A stretch of DNA of 64,000 nt from Streptomyces rubiginosohelvolus (GCF_014649875.1 NZ_BMTW01000006.1:124001-188000), one strand, 5' to 3'; positions 33,136 to 42,825 are shown, counted from the stretch's first letter. The notes: generated from the letters alone by a model not told the origin. A program made the numbers and translations.

Positions 33136-36012
33136 GTGAACGCCGAGCCGTCGCCGCCCTCCGCCCCCGGTCTCCTGATCGGACGCTCCGCCCTCCTGGA
33201 CGAGGTGTCCCCGGAGCTCGGCCGCAGGCCCGCCGTCGCGGTGATCACCGGGGAGGCCGGGGTCGGGAAGAGCCGATTCGTCCACGAACTCCTGCGAAGG
33301 ACAAGGACCACGTCACCGGATGCCGTCACCCTGGTCGCCCGCTGCCAGGAGGCGGACACACCTTTCCCCTTCGCACCGCTCGTCGAGGCGTTGAACCACT
33401 TCCGCTCCGGGCCCCTCCCGGCGGACCTGCCGCCGGTGACCGGGGCCCTGCACGCTCTGCTGCCCGACCTCGCGGACCGCCTCCCGCCCGCGCCGCCTCC
33501 CCTGGGAGACCCGGGTGCCGAACACCACCGCGTCCTGCGCGCCCTGCACGCGTACACGGCAGCGCTGGGGGACGCCGTCCTGGTCGTCGAGGATCTCCAG
33601 TGGGCCGACGCATCGACCTGCGCCTTTCTCCGTACGGTCATCGCCGACCCGCCACCTCGCCTGGGGCTCGTTCTCACCGCGCGCAGCGGGACCGTCCCCC
33701 ACCGCGACGCCGAAGGCAGCGACGGCCTCCCGTTCCCGCTGCGCACACCGGCCCACGTGACGGTGGTCGAGCGGCACCTCGCACCGCTGTCGGCGGCGGA
33801 GACCGGTGAGCTGGCCGCCGGGCTGCTCGGTGTGCGGGCGGTACCGGACGAGTTCGCCGACGGTCTGCACCGGTGGACGGGCGGCCTGCCGTACGTCGTC
33901 GAGGAGGTGCTGCGCGGATGGCCCGGCTCCGCGGAGTTTCCCACCGGCGCGGCGGGGGAGCCGCCCCTGCCCGCGTCCGTGCGCCGGGTGGTGGTGGAGC
34001 GGCTGCGTGGCCTTCCTCCGGCGGCGCGGCAGGTGGTCGCCGCAGCAGCGGTCCTCGGCGAACCCGCGCCCGTTGAACTGCTGCGGTCCGTCGCGGGGTT
34101 GGGCGAGCCGGAGACGCGTGGAGCACTCGCGGCCGCGCTGGGGGAAGGCGTCCTCCTCGCCTCCCCCCGCGACGGCGGGTACGCCTTCCCCTACGACCTG
34201 GCGCGCCGGGCCGCGTACGAGGCGGTCGCCGAACCGGAACGGCCAGTTCTGCACCTGCGTGCGGCCCGCGCCCTGGCCCGGCACACGAGCCCCTTCCCGC
34301 TGGCGGGGATGGCCGAGCACTACCGGCGCGCCGGCCGCCCCGCGCAGGCGGCCCGCTGCCTGGAGGCGGCAGCGGACCGGGCTGCGGGGGACGGGGACGC
34401 GGGCATGGCCGCGGCTCACTACCTCGGCGCCCTGCGCAACGGCCCCTCGCCCGTGGCCCGCGACCGGGTCGCGCTGAAGCTGGCCCGCGTCGCGCTGAAC
34501 GCCCGGCCAGGACCCCAGGTGCCCGCCGCGCTGCGGCAGGTCCTCGACCAGCACTCCCTGGGCCCCGGGCCGAGCGGTGAGATCCGGCTGCTGCTGGGCC
34601 TGTTGCTGCGCAACCAGTCGGGTTCCGGCCTTGAGGCGCTGGAGGAGATAGCGCGAGCGGTCCCCGACCTCCTCGTCGTCTCCACCGGCCAGGCCGCACG
34701 CGCGCTCGCGATCACGGCCATCCCCTCCCTCAAGGGCTGGCCGGTCGGCGAGCACCGCCGCCTGCTGGCCGAGGCGGAGCGGCTGCTGCCCGGGGTCGAG
34801 GAGGCGGACCTGCGCTCCGCCGTGCTGGCCAACCGCGCCACCGCCCTGGCCCTGATGGGCGACCCGTCGGCGTGGGAGGCGGTGGCCGATCTGCCCGGCA
34901 CCCTCACCGGAGAGGCGGCGGCGAGGGTGTACGCCAATCTGGCGGGCGCCGCGAACTCCCTGGGCCACCCGGAGCGTGCCCGTGCCTTCCAGGCCCGGGC
35001 GTGGCAGGAGGTGCGGACGAACCACGCCCCCTATCTGGAAGCCTTCGTCGAGACGACGGACGTGGTCGCTGCGTTCATGAGCGGCCGGTGGAAGGGCCTG
35101 CTGGGGCGGGCCGAGCGTGCCGAAGCGCAGTACCAGGACGTGCCCGACTTCCACGCGGAGGCCCTGCTGGTCTGCGGACTGCTGCGCCTGCACACCAAGG
35201 GGCAGACGGATGTGGCACGGCGTCTCCTGGAGCGGGCCGTGGAGACGACCGCGCTGGACACCGGCGTGGTGCTGACCGCTGCCGCGGCTGCCGTGGCACG
35301 GGTCCATCTGGCGGCCGGCCGGCCGTCGCAGGCCGTCCAGGCGGTGGAGGGAGCGCTGCACCATGTCCGCCGTACGGGGGCGTGGGTGTGGGCGACCGCC
35401 CTCGTACCACCGGCGACCGAGGCACTCGTCCGGGACGACCGTCGCGGGGAGGCACATCGCCTGGTCGCGGAGCTGGCCGCAGGCATCGCCGACCGGGACG
35501 CACCGGCGGCCCGGGCCGCCCTGCTGACCTGCCGGGCCCTGCTCACCGCCACGGACGACCCGCAGTCCGGGCATGCGCCGTCCGATGCGCTGTACGCGTC
35601 CGCGGCAGACGCCTGGACGCGGCTGGAGCGACCGCACGAAGCCGCGTACGTGAAGGAGGCCCGCGGCCTCCACCTGCTGGCCTCGGGTGTGCCGGGCGGG
35701 CGCACGGTGCTCCACGAGGCGATCGCGGCCTACCAGGACATCGACGCCGTATGGGATGTGCTGCGGTGTCAGCGCGAACTGCGGGAGCACGGCCAGACCA
35801 CCGTCCGCAGGCCCGGCGCGCTGGGGTACGGCGACCACCTCTCGCCCCGGGAGCGGGCGGTGGCCCGGCTCGCCTCGCTCGGCCTGTCGAACCGCGAGAT
35901 CGCGAGCGAGCTGGTCCTCTCGCACCGGACGGTCGAGCACCATGTGGCCCGCGCCCTCCGGAAACTGGGGGTCTCCTCCCGCACCGAGATCGGCCCGCAG
36001 CTCGGACCATGA
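33136..36012 (+). CDS. LuxR family regulator with AAA ATPase domain (LAL type)
   Basis: 958 residues. Walker A is GEAGVGKS (residues 39-46) and Walker B LVVEDLQWAD (Asp153), together an AAA/STAND ATPase module. Helical repeats resembling TPRs fill about 380-870 (RARAFQARAWQEVR, AHRLVAELAAG). The C-terminal LuxR helix-turn-helix reads LSPRERAVARLASLGLSNRE, then HRTVEHHVARALRKLGVS (about 890-945). LAL proteins activate antibiotic or degradative genes when a signal binds. No biosynthetic cluster adjoins; the neighbours are extracellular proteases and a chitinase, so these are possible targets. GTG 33136. Confidence 0.92.
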   Translation: MNAEPSPPSAPGLLIGRSALLDEVSPELGRRPAVAVITGEAGVGKSRFVHELLRRTRTTSPDAVTLVARCQEADTPFPFAPLVEALNHFRSGPLPADLPPVTGALHALLPDLADRLPPAPPPLGDPGAEHHRVLRALHAYTAALGDAVLVVEDLQWADASTCAFLRTVIADPPPRLGLVLTARSGTVPHRDAEGSDGLPFPLRTPAHVTVVERHLAPLSAAETGELAAGLLGVRAVPDEFADGLHRWTGGLPYVVEEVLRGWPGSAEFPTGAAGEPPLPASVRRVVVERLRGLPPAARQVVAAAAVLGEPAPVELLRSVAGLGEPETRGALAAALGEGVLLASPRDGGYAFPYDLARRAAYEAVAEPERPVLHLRAARALARHTSPFPLAGMAEHYRRAGRPAQAARCLEAAADRAAGDGDAGMAAAHYLGALRNGPSPVARDRVALKLARVALNARPGPQVPAALRQVLDQHSLGPGPSGEIRLLLGLLLRNQSGSGLEALEEIARAVPDLLVVSTGQAARALAITAIPSLKGWPVGEHRRLLAEAERLLPGVEEADLRSAVLANRATALALMGDPSAWEAVADLPGTLTGEAAARVYANLAGAANSLGHPERARAFQARAWQEVRTNHAPYLEAFVETTDVVAAFMSGRWKGLLGRAERAEAQYQDVPDFHAEALLVCGLLRLHTKGQTDVARRLLERAVETTALDTGVVLTAAAAAVARVHLAAGRPSQAVQAVEGALHHVRRTGAWVWATALVPPATEALVRDDRRGEAHRLVAELAAGIADRDAPAARAALLTCRALLTATDDPQSGHAPSDALYASAADAWTRLERPHEAAYVKEARGLHLLASGVPGGRTVLHEAIAAYQDIDAVWDVLRCQRELREHGQTTVRRPGALGYGDHLSPRERAVARLASLGLSNREIASELVLSHRTVEHHVARALRKLGVSSRTEIGPQLGP

Positions 36013-36288
36013 CCGAAGACGCGAGGGAGGGCGGCACACTCCATGGTCTATTTTCCGCCATCCCCTTCTCTCTCTATGCCGTTAATCCACCGCTTTGTTG
36101 AGGTCCGGAGTTCACCGCAAGAACCACTTCTCAGCCAGTCCCGTTCCGGGGGTCTTGTGCGGGTCCACCGGCCTCTCCAGCATGAATAACGTTGTCAGGG
36201 ACACGTCGGAATGATCGTGTTCCCGATGACGAGTCATGGGCGTCCACCCAAACGCCCCGAGTTTCCCCCCACGATCTGGAGGAACACA

Positions 36289-37179
36289 GTGCGACTCTCT
36301 CGCCCCCACAGCCTCACGAGACGAGCACGACTCATCGCCGGGGCCACCGGCCTCGCCGCCGCGGCGGCGCTCGCGGTTCCCGCCACCGCCGCATCCGCCC
36401 AGCCGGCCCCGAAGACGTTCAGCGCCACCGAGCTCAACCAGACCGCCACCTCTGTCCGCACCGCCGACGTCGGCGGCACGGCCTGGTACGTCGACGGCGC
36501 GTCGGGCAAGGTCGTCGTCACCGCCGACAGCACGGTCAGCCAGGCCGAGATCGCCAAGCTGAGGAGCGAGGCCGGCGCCAACGCCGACGCTCTCGTGGTC
36601 AAGCGCACCCCCGGTAAGTTCTCCAAGCTCATCGCGGGTGGCGAAGCCATCACCACCGGCGGAGCCCGCTGCTCCCTGGGCTTCAACGTGCAGGACGGCT
36701 CGGGAACCAAGTTCGCCCTGACCGCCGGCCACTGCACCAACATCGGCAGCTCGTGGTCCATCGGCACCACCACCGGATCGAGCTTCCCCGGCGACGACTA
36801 CGGCATCATCCGGCACTCCGACCCGGGCGCGGCCGACGGCCGTGTCTCCCTCTACAACGGCAGCTACCAGGAGATCGACGGCGCGGCCGACGCGACGGTC
36901 GGCCAGTCCGTCCAGCGCAGCGGCAGCACCACCGGCCTGCACGGCGGCTCCGTCACCGGTCTCAACGCCACCGTCAACTACGGCGCCGACGGCATCGTCT
37001 CCGGTCTGATCCAGACCAACGTCTGCGCCGAGCCCGGTGACAGCGGCGGCGCACTCTTCTCCGGGAGCACCGCGCTCGGCCTCACCTCCGGCGGCAGCGG
37101 CAACTGCTCCTCGGGCGGCACCACGTTCTACCAGCCCGTCACCGAGGCGCTCAGCGTCTACGGAGTGAGCATCATCTGA
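36289..37179 (+). CDS. sprA: Streptogrisin A precursor (S1 serine protease)
   Basis: 296 residues. Signal peptide about 1-37; the propeptide runs to about residue 114; the mature enzyme (182 residues) begins [11 protein letters not shown], the N-terminus of S. griseus protease A. Triad: His148 (TAGHC), Asp170 (DDYGII), Ser252 (GDSGG); two disulfides are implied by the Cys pairs 128/149 and 246/near 280. GTG 36289 has a GGAGGA site 5 bases upstream; the frame is open further up but without a signal sequence. Secreted, chymotrypsin-like, self-cleaving. A 276-base region before it holds the promoter. Confidence 0.95.
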   Translation: MRLSRPHSLTRRARLIAGATGLAAAAALAVPATAASAQPAPKTFSATELNQTATSVRTADVGGTAWYVDGASGKVVVTADSTVSQAEIAKLRSEAGANADALVVKRTPGKFSKLIAGGEAITTGGARCSLGFNVQDGSGTKFALTAGHCTNIGSSWSIGTTTGSSFPGDDYGIIRHSDPGAADGRVSLYNGSYQEIDGAADATVGQSVQRSGSTTGLHGGSVTGLNATVNYGADGIVSGLIQTNVCAEPGDSGGALFSGSTALGLTSGGSGNCSSGGTTFYQPVTEALSVYGVSII

Positions 37180-37214
37180 TCCCGCACGAACCAGGGTGTC
37201 GCCATCGGCCCTGA

Positions 37215-37250
37215 GCGCTGTCCCCGCCGGTTCACCGGCGGGGACAGCGC
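37215..37250 (+). terminator. Terminator after sprA
   Basis: Perfect 17-base arms (37215-37231 and 37234-37250) with a 2-base loop, 36 bases after the stop. Confidence 0.88.
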
Positions 37251-37290
37251 CCGTTCATGCCGGCGTGCCCTGTCAGCCGTCTTCCCCGCC

Positions 37291-37500
37291 TCAGCGGAAC
37301 TCGTGGACCACCTGGATCTCGCCGAGCCTCTTGGCCGGAACCCAGAGCTCCAGGATGGTCGGTCCGTCGGCCCGCTGGTCCGTACGAGGCTCACCGGTAC
37401 GGCAGGCCGGGAGACCGGAGGATACCGGTGCCACGGGCTCGGCCGCGAAGCGGTTTCCAGCTGCCTGACCGATGAAAGACGAGGTCAGGCACCTTCCATC
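37291..37500 (-). pseudogene. Possible gene remnant (C-terminal fragment)
   Basis: One minus-strand frame is open over the 37291-37500 stretch and ends with a sensible-looking C-terminus, PTILELWVPAKRLGEIQVVH, then EFR and a stop at 37291. It has no start codon with a ribosome site and no clear domain. The ending resembles small conserved hypothetical proteins of Streptomyces. I read it as a leftover 3' end, with low confidence. Otherwise the 380-base gap 37180-37559 holds only two terminators. Confidence 0.3.
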
Positions 37501-37506
37501 AGACCG

Positions 37507-37542
37507 CGAGCCTGGCCGCCGGAGTTCCGGCAGCCAGGCTCG
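37507..37542 (-). terminator. Terminator after the chitinase gene
   Basis: Outer arms 37507-37516 and 37533-37542 pair perfectly (10 bases), and inner CCGG/CCGG bases extend the stem. It lies 18 bases past the chitinase stop. Confidence 0.75.
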
Positions 37543-37559
37543 AAGGGTGCGGGGGCGGG

Positions 37560-38585
37560 TTACGGGAGTTCGTGGACGTGCGGTGCCACGCTGTTGACCC
37601 AGTTGTCGCCGTTCGCCGCGTCCCAGTTGGTGGACCAGGTCATGGCGCCACGCAGCCCCGGGTACGTCTTCTCGGGCTTGAACTCGCCGCAGTTCTCACC
37701 CTTGGTCAGGCAGTCGAGGGCGTCGTTGACGATCGCCGGGTCGACGTAGCCGGAGCCGGCGCCCTTGGAGGAGGCAGGGGTGCCGATGCCGACCTGGTCG
37801 GCATCGAGGCCGTTCTCCAACTGGATGCAGGCCAGCGCGGTCAGGAAGTCGACCGTGCCCTGGGCGTAGACGTTGCCGTCGCAGCCGGCCATCGAACCGC
37901 TGTTGTAGTACTGCATGTTGACGACGGTCAGAATGTCCTTCACGTCGAGCGCCAGCTTGAAGTACTCGGTGCTGGTGCTCTGCATGTCGATCGTCTGCGG
38001 CGCCATGGTGAGGACCAGGTTGCCGCCTGCCTTCTCGGACAGCGACTTCAGTGCCTCGCCCATGTACTGGGCGTTGATGCCGTGCTCCAGGTCGATGTCG
38101 ACGCCGTCGAAGCCGTACTCCTGCATGAGGGCGTACGTGCTGTCGGCGAACTGCTGGGCCGACTCCGAGTCGTCGACCGTCACGTTCCCGAGCTCGCCGC
38201 CGACCGAGATGACGACGGACTTGCCGGCCTCCTGCTTCGCGGCGATGTCGGCCTTGAAGTCGTCCTCGGAGGAATAGCCGACCGCCGGGTCGAGGTTGAA
38301 CTCGATCTGGCCGTCGGTGCCGGTGGCGTCGGCGAAGGCGACCGCGATGATGTCGTAGCCGTCCTGGACGTCGCCCAGCTTCTGGACTGTCGCGCCGTTG
38401 TCGAAGTTCTGCCAGTAGCCGGTGACGGCGTGTGCGGGTACGGCAGCACGGGCCTGACCGCTCTCGGCGGCGCCTGCGCTACTGCCCAGAGTGGTGGCCG
38501 CCATGAGCCCGCCGGTGGCGAGGACGAGGGCGACACTGCCGCCCAGGAGCTTGCTGCTGCGCTTCTTGCGATGCGTCCGGTCCAC
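37560..38585 (-). CDS. Secreted GH18 chitinase
   Basis: 341 residues. The signal region has RTHRKKRSSKLLGG followed by a hydrophobic stretch to about residue 40. The GH18 catalytic barrel carries the motif DGVDIDLE (160-167) with the acid Glu167, and GYWQNFDNG, VVNMQYYN and GAMTWSTNWD in the barrel strands. It hydrolyses chitin to oligomers with retention via substrate assistance. No carbohydrate-binding module is present, so it is a compact enzyme. GTG 38585 has a GGAG site. A DasR-like palindrome lies upstream, matching known control of Streptomyces chitinases. Confidence 0.94.
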   Translation of the reverse strand: MDRTHRKKRSSKLLGGSVALVLATGGLMAATTLGSSAGAAESGQARAAVPAHAVTGYWQNFDNGATVQKLGDVQDGYDIIAVAFADATGTDGQIEFNLDPAVGYSSEDDFKADIAAKQEAGKSVVISVGGELGNVTVDDSESAQQFADSTYALMQEYGFDGVDIDLEHGINAQYMGEALKSLSEKAGGNLVLTMAPQTIDMQSTSTEYFKLALDVKDILTVVNMQYYNSGSMAGCDGNVYAQGTVDFLTALACIQLENGLDADQVGIGTPASSKGAGSGYVDPAIVNDALDCLTKGENCGEFKPEKTYPGLRGAMTWSTNWDAANGDNWVNSVAPHVHELP

Positions 38586-38658
38586 GGGGAATCTCCAGGT
38601 GCGTGGGGGGAGTTCGCGAACGAGGGGGACATCGGTGGCCACCGACCTGGTGCAGGAG

Positions 38659-38674
38659 ATTGGTTCATACCAAT
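38659..38674. promoter_or_regulatory. DasR-like operator (dre-type palindrome) for the chitinase gene
   Basis: ATTGGT-N4-ACCAAT, a perfect inverted repeat sharing the TGGT-N4-ACCA core of DasR sites. It lies 74-89 bases before the chitinase start. Confidence 0.6.
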
Positions 38675-38793
38675 GCCCATGTCAACCCTTGTGACAAAAA
38701 CCGTCACCTCTGAGCACTCCTGATGTCGGGTTTTGGTGAGAACGCTCACGGAAGGTCGATCGGCCGGCTGCGGTGCTCGGTGAAGCCGGTCCG

Positions 38794-41700
38794 TCAGCGG
38801 ACCGACAGCCGCACGAGACCACCGCGCCCCTCCGGGGTGCCCGACACCCGCAGCGCCACATAACGCGGGGAGCCCGTGGCCCGCAGACTCCGCACCCGGC
38901 CATGACCGGTGAGCGCGCCCGCCCGGCGGTAGCTGATCCCGTCGTCGCTGAACTCCACGGACAGGCCCGGGACCCGCCCGGCCGACCACTCGGCCTCCAC
39001 CCGGCCCACCGCCCGCCGCGCCCCGAGGTCCACGACCAGACGGCCCTCGCGTCCCGGCCGCCACACCGTGTCCGGGGAGCCGTCGACGGCTGCCGACGGC
39101 TCCGACATCCCCGTCGGCAGCGGCGCGTTCGGGAAGACGGCCCGGCCCAGGGCGAGGTCCGTCGTCGGATAGGCCTGCGCCCCGCGCACCGTGACCTCGA
39201 TGCCCCGGCCCGGCCGCACCACTGCCACCGTGCTGCGCCCCTGTGCCTCGACCCGCACCCGGCAGACCGGCCCGGTCAGGCGCACCGTGGCGGCGTCCAC
39301 GACCTCCACCCGCAGCCCGTTCGGCAGCGACCGGCCCGACAGCGGGACCAGCGTGAACCGGGGCGGCAGCAGCAGCGCCGAAGCCGCCTCCAGCCGCGCC
39401 TCGTACCGCAGGCCGTCCCGGGTCACCACCTGCTCGCCCTCGTAGACCTCCCGGCGGCGGCCCTCCTGCACCAGGGCGACCGGGGTGCGCGCCGCCCGGT
39501 CCGACAGGTTGAACAGACTCAGGTGACCGTCCGTCACCGCCGCCCGCACCTTCTCGTCCCCGGCCGTGGGCACCGGCCGGCGCGCGAGTTCGCGCAGGCC
39601 GTCGGCGGACACCCCACAGTGGCCCTCCACGAGCAGCGGGCCCGTACCGCCGCCCTCCGCCAGGACGATCGTGTCCCCGTACACCGCCAGCGGACCGCGC
39701 ACGCCGCGTATCACCAAGCCCGCACGGCCGTCCACGTCCAGCCAGCCGCCCTCGCTGCGCAGCGCCGGTACGGGGCCGCCCGCCAGGTCCGTCCACCTCT
39801 CCCCGTCGTCCGAGCCCTGCACCAGGTAGCTCCGGCCCGCCGCGCTCTCCCAGCGCAGGGTGACCCGGTCCAGGGCGCGGGGCTCCCCGAGGTCCACGGC
39901 GAGCCAGCTGTCGGGGCGCGGCCGGTCGGCGGTGGAGACCGCCCAGCGCGTCGTGCCGTCCCCGTCCACGGCCAGCTCCGGCCCCCTGCCCGGTGCGGAC
40001 GAGGACGCGGTGGCCCGGCCACCGCGCGCGAGGTCGGGCCCGTCGGCCCCGTCCCGCGCCTCCACGGCGAACAGCGAGTAGCCGTACGCCGGATCGGGCG
40101 TCACGCCCTGGACCCGCAGGTGCCGGACCGTCGTACGGTCGAAGGACAGCTCGTCGACGCGGCCCGTCGAGCCACCGGAGGAGTCCCGGGACGCGACCGT
40201 GGCCGATCCCTCGGCGAAGCGGTACGTCCGCTTGCCGTCCAGGCCCGCCACGCCCGGCATGGTGAGGTTGTGCACCTCCAGCCGGCCGCCCGCGGTGTCC
40301 GGTCCTTCGGCGGCGTGGACCACCGCGCCGCTGGGCAGCGTGGTGAAGCCCGCGAAGCCGTCCTTCAGCCGCAGCAGCGTCGCGCTCCCGTCGAAGCCGT
40401 CGCGCAGCCGGGTGTGCGTCCGCACCGAGCGGCCGGTGACCTCCACGCCCGTCGACGGGAGGAACATCGGCGTGGCGCCGCTGATCCGGAACAGCCAGTC
40501 GTCGTGGCCCGGCTGCCAGGCGAACTTCACGAACTTCGGCTTGGACACCGCACCGGCCCAGGCGGCGGGGGACTGGTGCGACACCAGGCCGGGCCCCTCC
40601 CCGAAGTCCGTCACCCCGGAGGCGTACGCGAACAGCTCCCGCTGCGACAGCGGCACGGCGGGCCGGCCCGCCCCGGGCCACACGTGCAGCAGGTAGCTGA
40701 TGGCCAGTTCGGCGCGGGCCTCCGGCTCGTACTTCGGCTCACCGGAGAACTTCGCCAGCCGGTGCTCCGGCGGGTACGCCTGGTACGCCTCCAGCCGCGC
40801 CGCCAGCTCCACTTCCGCACGGGCCGCCGCCCGGTCGCCCATCACCCGGGACAGGAACGCCAGCGGGATCACGTCCCGGCCGTAGAGGTGTTCCCGGTCG
40901 TTCACCATCGGCATCAGCGGCTCACCCGCGTCCGACATCACCCCCAGCAGGGTCCGCCACAGCGGCCCGGCGTTCGGCTGCCGGGTCAGCACCTCGGGCA
41001 GCGGCTCCCCTGCCGCCAGGAAGTGCGCCGCGTTGCGCCCCGAGGTCCGCCACAGCTCCGCCTGGTAGTGCGGGCCGAAGGAGCCGTGGTTCTCGACGAC
41101 GAACGTGTCGTAGACGTTCCGGGCGGTGTTCCGGGCCACCGGCACGCCGTCGACGCGGGCCGGGTTGGCGAGGTCGGCCTCCGGCAGTCCGGCCTCGTTG
41201 CGCGACCAGGTGCCGTAGTCGGCCGCCCACTCGGAGCGTCGGCGGTCGTCCGGGGCCCAGGCCAGCGCGGGGGCCAGCGCCTGGGCGTAGATGCCCATCT
41301 CCTCCAGCTTGGTGTCACCGACGTGGCCGCCCGTCAGCCCGTTCGGCGTCCAGGACCCGGAGGCCGGGTCGTCGCCGGTGCCCAGGGCATGCGTGTACGC
41401 GGCCTGCTCCCGGACGATGGTGTCCACCAGGGAGTGGGTCCGCTCGTCCAGCTCGTCCCAGAGCAGCCGGGCGGCCAGCACGAAGTACGACTGGAACGTA
41501 GTGTCGAAGAACAGGGTGCGGCCCCACTGGGTGCCGCCGGTCAGCCGGTTGGAGGCGGCGAAGTGCCGCAGTGTCGCCAGCGTCCGCCGCTTGAGCGTGT
41601 CCCGGTCCACCCCCGCCAGCTCCGCGTCGTAGCTGCCACGTGTCAGCAGCACGGCGTGGCCGAGGACCACCGCGAACCCGAAGAACTTGTCCGTGTAGAC

Positions 41701-41928
41701 ACCCCGGGCCTCGTCCCACTGTGTCTCGGACCAGCGGGTGTGCCGCAGCAGGACCCGGTAGTACGTGGCGGCGACATCGTCCTCCGCGCCGCTCCCGCCG
41801 GCCCCGGCGAGCGGGGACGCGGCCGCCGACGGCGAACCCGCGCCGAGCGGCAGCGCGGCCACGGCTCCGGACGCGCCGAGGATCTGGAGCAGTCGGCGGC
41901 GGCCGAGGGGAAGGGAGGTGGGGCCCAC
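38794..41928 (-). CDS. Tat-exported discoidin (F5/8 type C) domain protein, putative polysaccharide-active
   Basis: 1044 residues. The N-terminus GRRRLLQILGASGAVAAL fits a Tat signal, cleaved near residue 35. Residues about 45-400 look like an all-helical toroid with many aromatic and acidic residues (TLFFDTTFQSYFVLAARL, PDDRRRSEWAADY). A beta-rich region follows. Two F5/8 type C carbohydrate-binding domains are visible: about 620-740 (LAVDLGEPRALDRVTLRWES) and about 930-1044 (LVVDLGARRAVGRVEAEW). GTG 41928 has an AGGAGA site. A LacI-type palindrome lies upstream, pointing to sugar control. The catalytic family is not recognised. Confidence 0.75.
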   Translation of the reverse strand: MGPTSLPLGRRRLLQILGASGAVAALPLGAGSPSAAASPLAGAGGSGAEDDVAATYYRVLLRHTRWSETQWDEARGVYTDKFFGFAVVLGHAVLLTRGSYDAELAGVDRDTLKRRTLATLRHFAASNRLTGGTQWGRTLFFDTTFQSYFVLAARLLWDELDERTHSLVDTIVREQAAYTHALGTGDDPASGSWTPNGLTGGHVGDTKLEEMGIYAQALAPALAWAPDDRRRSEWAADYGTWSRNEAGLPEADLANPARVDGVPVARNTARNVYDTFVVENHGSFGPHYQAELWRTSGRNAAHFLAAGEPLPEVLTRQPNAGPLWRTLLGVMSDAGEPLMPMVNDREHLYGRDVIPLAFLSRVMGDRAAARAEVELAARLEAYQAYPPEHRLAKFSGEPKYEPEARAELAISYLLHVWPGAGRPAVPLSQRELFAYASGVTDFGEGPGLVSHQSPAAWAGAVSKPKFVKFAWQPGHDDWLFRISGATPMFLPSTGVEVTGRSVRTHTRLRDGFDGSATLLRLKDGFAGFTTLPSGAVVHAAEGPDTAGGRLEVHNLTMPGVAGLDGKRTYRFAEGSATVASRDSSGGSTGRVDELSFDRTTVRHLRVQGVTPDPAYGYSLFAVEARDGADGPDLARGGRATASSSAPGRGPELAVDGDGTTRWAVSTADRPRPDSWLAVDLGEPRALDRVTLRWESAAGRSYLVQGSDDGERWTDLAGGPVPALRSEGGWLDVDGRAGLVIRGVRGPLAVYGDTIVLAEGGGTGPLLVEGHCGVSADGLRELARRPVPTAGDEKVRAAVTDGHLSLFNLSDRAARTPVALVQEGRRREVYEGEQVVTRDGLRYEARLEAASALLLPPRFTLVPLSGRSLPNGLRVEVVDAATVRLTGPVCRVRVEAQGRSTVAVVRPGRGIEVTVRGAQAYPTTDLALGRAVFPNAPLPTGMSEPSAAVDGSPDTVWRPGREGRLVVDLGARRAVGRVEAEWSAGRVPGLSVEFSDDGISYRRAGALTGHGRVRSLRATGSPRYVALRVSGTPEGRGGLVRLSVR

Positions 41929-42006
41929 GGTGGTTCTCCTCTGGGGGTGCGCGCGGCGGTCGTCGGACGGCTCAGGGGGAAACGGCCGTACGATGAAGCC
42001 ACGATG

Positions 42007-42018
42007 GACAACGTTGTC
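42007..42018. promoter_or_regulatory. LacI-type palindromic operator
   Basis: GACAACGTTGTC, a perfect 12-base palindrome with the central CG typical of LacI-family operators. It lies 79-90 bases upstream of the leftward discoidin gene and 106 bases before the rightward racemase gene. Confidence 0.6.
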
Positions 42019-42123
42019 AACGGGTTGAGGGCCACCCTTGGCCGCCCCGGTATGTTCCGTCAAGGGAAAACGCACGATTGAACGGGACGATGACGGAACG
42101 ACGGACCGAGGAGGGACGCGGCA

Positions 42124-42825
42124 GTGAGGACGATCGGGCTCATCGGCGGCATGAGCTGGGAGTCGACGGCGGAGTACTACCGGCTCATCAACGAGTACAC
42201 CCGGGACCGGCTGGGCGGGCTGCACTCGGCGCGGTGCGTGCTCTACTCGGTCGACTTCGCCGAGATCGAGCGGCTCCAGACGGAGGGGCGCTGGGAGGAG
42301 GCCGGTGAGGTTCTGGCCGACGCCGCCCGCGCGGTGCAGAGTGCCGGGGCCGACATGGTGCTGATCTGCACCAACACCATGCACAAGGTGGCCGACACGG
42401 TGGCGGCAGCCGTCTCGGTCCCGCTGGTGCACCTCGCCGACGCCACGGCGGACGCGGTCCGCGCGGCGGGGGTGCGGAAGGTCGGTCTGCTCGGCACGGC
42501 GTTCACCATGGAGCAGGACTTCTACCGGGGCCGGCTCCGGGACCGGGGGCTGGACGTACGCGTCCCGGACGCGGCGGGCCGGGCCCTGGTGCACGAGGTG
42601 ATCTACGGCGAACTGTGCCTGGGCGAGGTGCGTGCCGCATCCCGTGAGGCGTACCGGGAGATCATCCGGGGCCTGGTGGCGGACGGCGCGGAGGGGGTGA
42701 TCCTCGGCTGCACGGAGATCGAACTGCTCATCGGCCCCGAGGACAGCCCGGTGCCGGTCTTCCCCACCGCCCGGCTGCACGCCCTGGCGGCGGTGGACGC
42801 GGCCCTGTCCGGAGGCGACGAGTAG
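42124..42825 (+). CDS. Aspartate/glutamate racemase family protein
   Basis: 233 residues. The two catalytic cysteines lie in LICTNTMHKVAD (about residue 80) and ILGCTEIELL (about 198), one in each half of the pseudo-symmetric fold. IGLIGGMSWESTAEYY at the N-terminus marks the aspartate-racemase/YgeA branch. Without a cofactor it would interconvert L- and D-aspartate, glutamate or a related amino acid. GTG 42124 with a GGAGGGA site. It is divergent from the discoidin gene and shares the palindrome-containing region. Confidence 0.92.
   Translation: MRTIGLIGGMSWESTAEYYRLINEYTRDRLGGLHSARCVLYSVDFAEIERLQTEGRWEEAGEVLADAARAVQSAGADMVLICTNTMHKVADTVAAAVSVPLVHLADATADAVRAAGVRKVGLLGTAFTMEQDFYRGRLRDRGLDVRVPDAAGRALVHEVIYGELCLGEVRAASREAYREIIRGLVADGAEGVILGCTEIELLIGPEDSPVPVFPTARLHALAAVDAALSGGDE

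Noticed and set aside
33313..36039. A 908-residue leftward frame opposite the LuxR-type gene
   Set aside because: No start site, no domain, and the sense frame has complete Walker and helix-turn-helix motifs.
37250..37559. A rightward protein-coding gene between sprA and the chitinase
   Set aside because: The rightward frames lack ribosome sites and protein-like sequence and overlap two terminators.
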